Shown here in pieces: positions 60,198 through 64,000 of a DNA stretch of 64,000 nucleotides. Within the stretch, counting starts at the first letter, position 1, and each line of letters opens with the position of its first letter. A program made the translations under genes and the position numbers. The notes under the pieces were generated by a model that saw only the letters and a list, made by a program, of their open reading frames with translations, did not search any database and was not told the DNA's origin. The DNA comes from Streptomyces sp. Q6 (lineage in GTDB: Bacteria; Actinomycetota; Actinomycetes; Streptomycetales; Streptomycetaceae). The stretch covers positions 4,526,001 to 4,590,000 of the forward strand of contig NZ_CP146022.1 of the NCBI RefSeq assembly GCF_036967205.1. Direction: 5' to 3'.

Positions 60198-62156
60198 TCA
60201 GTCCTCGCTGGACGCCGCCGGCAGCTTCGTCTGGATCAGGTCCATGACGGAGGAGTCGGTGAGCGTGGTGACGTCACCCAGCTCCCGGTTCTCCGCGACG
60301 TCGCGGAGCAGGCGCCGCATGATCTTGCCGGACCGCGTCTTGGGCAGCTCGGCGACCGGCAGGACCCGCTTGGGCTTGGCGATCGGGCCGAGCACGGCGC
60401 CCACGTGGTTGCGCAGGTCGGCCACCAGGTTCTCGTCGTCCGCGTTCGCGCTGCCGCGCAGGATCACGAAGGCGACGATCGCCTGACCGGTCGTCTCGTC
60501 CGCGGCGCCGACGACGGCGGCCTCGGCGACGGCCGGGTGCGAGACCAGCGCCGACTCGACCTCGGTGGTGGAGATGTTGTGACCGGAGACGAGCATGACG
60601 TCGTCCACGCGGCCGAGGAGCCAGATGTCGCCGTCCTCGTCCTTCTTGGCGCCGTCACCGGCGAAGTACTTGCCCTCGAAGCGGGACCAGTACGTGTCGA
60701 TGAACCGCTGGTCGTCGCCCCAGATGGTGCGCAGCATCGACGGCCACGGCTCGGTGAGGGCGAGATAGCCACCGCCGCCGTTCGGCACCTCGTTCGCCTC
60801 GTCGTCCAGGACGGTCGCGGAGATACCGGGCAGCGCGCGCTGGGCGGAGCCCGGCTTGGCCTCGGTGACGCCCGGCAGCGGCGAGATCATGATCGCGCCG
60901 GTCTCGGTCTGCCACCAGGTGTCCACGACGGGGCACTTGTCGGCGCCGATGTTCTTCCGGTACCACATCCAGGCCTCGGGGTTGATCGGCTCACCGACCG
61001 AGCCGAGCACCCGCAGGCTGCTGAGGTCGAACTTCGCGGGGATGTCGTCGCCCCACTTCATGAACGTACGAATGGCCGTGGGCGCCGTGTAGAGGATCGA
61101 GACGCCGTACTTCTGCACGATCTCCCAGAACCGGCCCTGGTGCGGGGTGTCCGGGGTGCCCTCGTAGATGACCTGCGTCGCACCGTTCGAGAGCGGCCCG
61201 TACGTGATGTACGAGTGCCCGGTGACCCAGCCGATGTCGGCCGTGCACCAGTAGACGTCCGTCTCCGGCTTGAGGTCGAAGACGGCGTGGTGCGTGTAGC
61301 TGGCCTGCGTCAGGTAGCCGCCCGAGGTGTGCAGGATGCCCTTCGGCTTCCCCGTCGTGCCCGACGTGTACAGGATGAAGAGCGGCTGCTCGGCGTCGAA
61401 CGCCTGCGGGGTGTGCTCCGCCGACTGCTTGCCGACGACGTCGTGCCACCACACGTCGCGGCCCTCGGTCCACGCCACGTCCTGCTCGGTGCGCCGCACG
61501 ACGAGGACCTTGGCCACGCCCTCCACACGGGTGAGGGCGTCGTCGACCGCGGGCTTCAGCGCGGACGGCTTGCCGCGGCGGTAGCCGCCGTCGGCCGTGA
61601 TGACGACCTTGGCGTCGGCGTCCTCGATGCGCTTGGCGATGGCGTCGGCCGAGAAGCCGCCGAAGACGACCGAGTGCGCGGCGCCGATGCGGGCGCAGGC
61701 CAGCATCGAGACGACGGCCTCGGGGATCATCGGCAGGTAGACGGCGACGCGGTCACCGGCCTGGACGCCCAGCTCGGTCAGCGCGTTCGCGGCCCGGCTG
61801 ACCTCGTCCTTGAGCTCGGCGTAGGTGATCGCGCGGCTGTCGCCGGGCTCGCCCTCGAAGTGGATCGCGACCCGGTCGCCGTTGCCGGCCTCGACGTGCC
61901 GGTCGACGCAGTTGTACGCGACGTTCAGCTTGCCGTCCTTGAACCACTTGGCGAACGGCGGGTTCGACCAGTCGAGGGTCTCGGTCGGCTCCGTGGCCCA
62001 GGTCAGGCGGCGGGCCTGCTCGGCCCAGAAACCGAGCCGGTCAGCCTTGGCCTGCTCGTACGCCGCCGCCGTGACGTTGGCGCTCGCGGCCAGGTCAGCC
62101 GGCGGCGCGAAGCGACGCTCCTCCTTCAAGAGGTTGGCCAGGCTTTCGTTGCTCAC
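60198..62156 (-). CDS. acs: acetyl-CoA synthetase
   Basis: 652 residues from GTG 62156. ANL superfamily: FILYTSGTTGKPKGILHTSGG (P-loop), TADIGWVTGHSYITYGPL, VDTWWQTETGAIMISPLPG (adenylate site), DDVMLVSGHNISTTEVESAL (hinge), and PKTRSGKIMRRLL with the lysine that is acetylated for control. Converts acetate, ATP and CoA to acetyl-CoA. Monocistronic, with a candidate DasR site 90-101 nt upstream. Matches SCO3563. Confidence 0.97.
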   Translation of the reverse strand: MSNESLANLLKEERRFAPPADLAASANVTAAAYEQAKADRLGFWAEQARRLTWATEPTETLDWSNPPFAKWFKDGKLNVAYNCVDRHVEAGNGDRVAIHFEGEPGDSRAITYAELKDEVSRAANALTELGVQAGDRVAVYLPMIPEAVVSMLACARIGAAHSVVFGGFSADAIAKRIEDADAKVVITADGGYRRGKPSALKPAVDDALTRVEGVAKVLVVRRTEQDVAWTEGRDVWWHDVVGKQSAEHTPQAFDAEQPLFILYTSGTTGKPKGILHTSGGYLTQASYTHHAVFDLKPETDVYWCTADIGWVTGHSYITYGPLSNGATQVIYEGTPDTPHQGRFWEIVQKYGVSILYTAPTAIRTFMKWGDDIPAKFDLSSLRVLGSVGEPINPEAWMWYRKNIGADKCPVVDTWWQTETGAIMISPLPGVTEAKPGSAQRALPGISATVLDDEANEVPNGGGGYLALTEPWPSMLRTIWGDDQRFIDTYWSRFEGKYFAGDGAKKDEDGDIWLLGRVDDVMLVSGHNISTTEVESALVSHPAVAEAAVVGAADETTGQAIVAFVILRGSANADDENLVADLRNHVGAVLGPIAKPKRVLPVAELPKTRSGKIMRRLLRDVAENRELGDVTTLTDSSVMDLIQTKLPAASSED

Positions 62157-62245
62157 GACGCTTCTCCCATTCCCAGGGTGTCCGTTGTGTCCCAGGCCAC
62201 AGCTCATCAGACGGTGACCCCTGCTGACAAGGGCCGCCGTCGAAA

Positions 62246-62257
62246 TGGTTTAGACCT
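62246..62257. promoter_or_regulatory. candidate DasR site (dre) upstream of acs
   Basis: TGGTTTAGACCT matches the dre core TGGTCTAGACCA at 10 of 12 positions and is a local AT-rich palindrome. DasR is the GlcNAc-responsive GntR repressor of streptomycetes and controls acetate genes in related actinomycetes. Confidence 0.45.
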
Positions 62258-62405
62258 GTTGTCGGTGGTGCGGCGGCTTTCGGTGCGGCACTTGGTCTCA
62301 CGACCGGAACGCCCAAGCGGTTCACTCGGTAACGCTTCCGCCCGCCCGCCCCAAGTACCGGTGAAGAGCCAGTGAGCAGTCCGAGTCGGACGAAGGAGAC
62401 ACCGA

Positions 62406-63014
62406 GTGGAACGGACAAGGGGTGGGCCCGCCGCCGCGGCGCGCGATCCCGAACTCTTCGCGGAGTTCTACCGGAGACACCTGGACGCGGTGATGCGCTT
62501 CGTCGCCCGGCGCGTCGACGACCCGCACACCGTCGCGGATCTGACGGCGGAGATATTCCTCGCGGTCCTCGACTCCGCGCACACCTACCGGCCGGGCCTC
62601 GGCAGTGAGACCGGCTGGCTGTACGGCATCGCCCGCAACGTCGTCTCCGCCGAGCGCCGCAGGGTCGCCCGCGACACCCGGCGCGATCAACGCGTCAGCG
62701 GGCGGCGCCTGTTGGAGGCCGACGACATCACGCGCATCGAGGAGCGCGTCGACGCGGAGCGGCGGGGGCGGCGCGCGGCCGTCGCCATGGAGTCGCTGCC
62801 GGACGGCGAGCGGGCCGTCCTGGAGCTGATCGCGGTCGACGAACTGACCGTCACGGAGGCCGCCGCCGCCCTCGGCATCCGCCAGGTCACCGCCCGCGTC
62901 CGACTGCACCGCGCCCGCAAGGCGCTGCGCGCGTACGCCACCGACGACGCACGGACCGTCTCCGCACCCACCACACCCACCACACCCACGTATGCGACCG
63001 GGGGAGAAGCATGA
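62406..63014 (+). CDS. ECF sigma factor
   Basis: 202 residues, GTG 62406 with GAAGGAG upstream. Region 2: FAEFYRRHLDAVMRFVARRVDDPHTVADLTAEIFLAVL; region 4: MESLPDGERAVLELIAVDELTVTEAAAALGIRQVTARVRLHRARKALR. The C-terminus is a Thr-Pro-rich tail. It overlaps the next gene by 4 nt (ATGA), which encodes its probable anti-sigma factor. Confidence 0.9.
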   Translation: MERTRGGPAAAARDPELFAEFYRRHLDAVMRFVARRVDDPHTVADLTAEIFLAVLDSAHTYRPGLGSETGWLYGIARNVVSAERRRVARDTRRDQRVSGRRLLEADDITRIEERVDAERRGRRAAVAMESLPDGERAVLELIAVDELTVTEAAAALGIRQVTARVRLHRARKALRAYATDDARTVSAPTTPTTPTYATGGEA

Positions 63015-63687
63015 GCACGAGGACGACGTTCGAGGACCGGCTGCTGAGCGAGTTGCAGCAGGAGATCACCCGGCGCGCGGCCGCCGCGCCGGCCACCGCG
63101 ACGGCGCCGCCCGTACGGGTCCGCCGTGTGGTCACCCGCCCCGGCTCGCGCTCGCCGCAGGGGTCTGCGCGGCGGCGGGACTCGCCACGGTGCTGGCACC
63201 GGGTTCCCCCACCGACACCCCGGCCTACGCGCTGGAGCGGCACGACGACGGCAGCGTCACGCTGACCATCGAGGACCTGGCCCTCGACTCCGAGGGGCAG
63301 GCCGACCTCGCCGGACGGCTGAAGGCGGAGGGCATCACCGTCAGCAGCGACACCCTGAAGGAGGGCTACCGGTGCAGGAGTCCGCGCGGCACGAGCCTGC
63401 CCGGCTCGTTCACGCCCGACCACGGTTCCTCGCCCCGGGACGGCAAGACCGGCACCCGGGCGGTGGAGCGGGACCTGGTGCGGAGCGCCGCCGTGGCCGG
63501 GACCTGGAAGGTCACGCTCCGCAGGGGTGACTCGCTGGCCTTCGAGAACCAGGAGCCGGTCAAGGGCAAGGGCCGGACGGGGATGTTCTACGCCGTGCGC
63601 GGCGAACTCGCCCCGTGCGTACCGGTACCGGTCGAGCAGCCCGCCACGGAGCCGACGGGATCGCCGGACATCCGCACGGCGAAGTGA
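63011..63687 (+). pseudogene. putative anti-sigma/CU044_5270-type protein, apparent frameshift
   Basis: N-terminus MSTRTTFEDRLLSELQQEITRRAA to VRVRRVV in one frame; membrane helix RLALAAGVCAAAGLATVLA and secreted domain (TPAYALERHDDGSVTLTIEDLALDSEG, RRGDSLAFENQEPV) in another. One extra C in the CCCC run at 63139-63142 joins them into about 225 residues with one membrane segment. Coupled to the ECF sigma gene, so likely its membrane-bound regulator. Confidence 0.75.
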
Positions 63688-63689
63688 GA

Positions 63690-63730
63690 ACGGGGGTGCG
63701 GCCGGGAAGGGGACCCGGCCGCACCCCCGT
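63690..63730. terminator. bidirectional terminator
   Basis: Stem of 16-17 bp (ACGGGGGTGCGGCCGGG with its complement) and a 7-nt loop, between the convergent anti-sigma and carbonic anhydrase genes. Confidence 0.85.
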
Positions 63731-63738
63731 CCGGCTGT

Positions 63739-64000
63739 TCACGCCGGGCTGGGCTGGCCTTCCTCCGCGCCGTCCACGTGGCCGAAGACCGGATCGCCCT
63801 CGGTGAGCAGATACGCCTGCGCCTCACCGACGTGGAAGTACATCCCGTGCAGTTCGAGCGCGCCCTGCTCCAGGGCCCGTGCGACCGACTCGTGCGCCCG
63901 CAGATGCTCCAGCTGCTGGACCACGTTGGTCAGGCAGAGCTGCTCGATCGCGTCGGCGGGCGCGCGGCCCGCGAGCCGCGCCCACGGCAGAGCCTTGTCT
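63739..64000 (-). CDS. beta-carbonic anhydrase, C-terminal part (runs off window)
   Basis: The last 86 codons of a gene whose 5' end lies beyond base 64000. IEQLCLTNVVQQLEHLRAHESVARALEQGALELHGMYFHVGEAQAYLL is the C-terminal helix-strand of beta-class carbonic anhydrases (the GWxY-type segment here reads G-M-Y-F). It interconverts CO2 and bicarbonate. Metal-binding Cys/His are outside the window. Confidence 0.85.
   Translation of the reverse strand, partial: DKALPWARLAGRAPADAIEQLCLTNVVQQLEHLRAHESVARALEQGALELHGMYFHVGEAQAYLLTEGDPVFGHVDGAEEGQPSPA

Noticed and set aside
60102-62375. 757-codon open frame antisense to acs
   Set aside because: Mirror frame of a GC-rich gene: composition is Arg/Val/Gly/Asp-rich with no domain, and acs on the other strand is certain. 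The same holds for long mirror frames over the PBP (42495-44528), S9 peptidase (16767-18644) and MMPL genes (20822-23407).

Overview
The window is a stretch of Streptomyces chromosome: very high GC with strong G/C bias at third codon positions, GTG and TTG starts, 4-nt ATGA/GTGA gene overlaps, and actinomycete-specific families (WblA, MarP, GAF-ANTAR, DUF5063, SLATT, DUF5994, DUF6191). From memory the gene order follows the S. coelicolor core between purA (SCO3629) and acs (SCO3563), through recR, ask, wblA (SCO3579) and crp (SCO3571), with accessory insertions.

Layout. 0-5 kb: 3' end of purA, a TetR-like regulator, a membrane protein and a frameshifted Ser/Thr kinase. 5-11 kb: class III aminotransferase, GntR regulator, frameshifted SLATT protein, YbaB, RecR and DUF5063. 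11-16 kb: aspartokinase and aspartate-semialdehyde dehydrogenase, then a sigma factor with a coupled membrane protein. 16-28 kb: SURF1, S9 peptidase, an XRE/TPR regulator divergent from a small secreted peptide and an MMPL pump, an SDR/flavoprotein/TetR operon with a clear operator, and a GDT1-type exporter behind a yybP-ykoY riboswitch. 28-38 kb (accessory): SulP permease, DUF5994, GNAT, ferredoxin reductase plus fatty-acid desaturase, two GAF-ANTAR proteins, a STAS protein, an acyltransferase/SGNH hydrolase reading frame and DUF4239. 38-40 kb: a toxin-antitoxin pair and an Lsr2-like fragment beside tRNA-Pro.

40-62 kb is an actinobacterial core block: metallophosphoesterase, PonA-type PBP, wblA, two ArsA-like ATPases, DUF4177, RidA, NUDIX, MBL hydrolase, crp, nth, CoA-type NUDIX, MarP, epoxide-hydrolase-like protein, holin-like protein, NhaA and acs. 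It matches, from memory, the M. tuberculosis region Rv3667-Rv3683. The window ends with an ECF sigma/anti-sigma pair and part of a beta-carbonic anhydrase.

Two window-wide patterns stand out. Five genes are each broken by what looks like a single-base change in a short G/C run (near 4030, 8795, 30161, 31699, 63139), which looks more like consensus error than decay. Several gaps between co-directional genes are spanned by short, basic, low-complexity reading frames. These start on the upstream stop codon, and in four cases end on the downstream start codon (32628-32876, 35478-35546, 46746-46862, 54459-54527). I regard these bridge frames and the XRE/TPR-secreted peptide pair as the best candidates for something undescribed. 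I see no CRISPR array, prophage or secondary-metabolite cluster.
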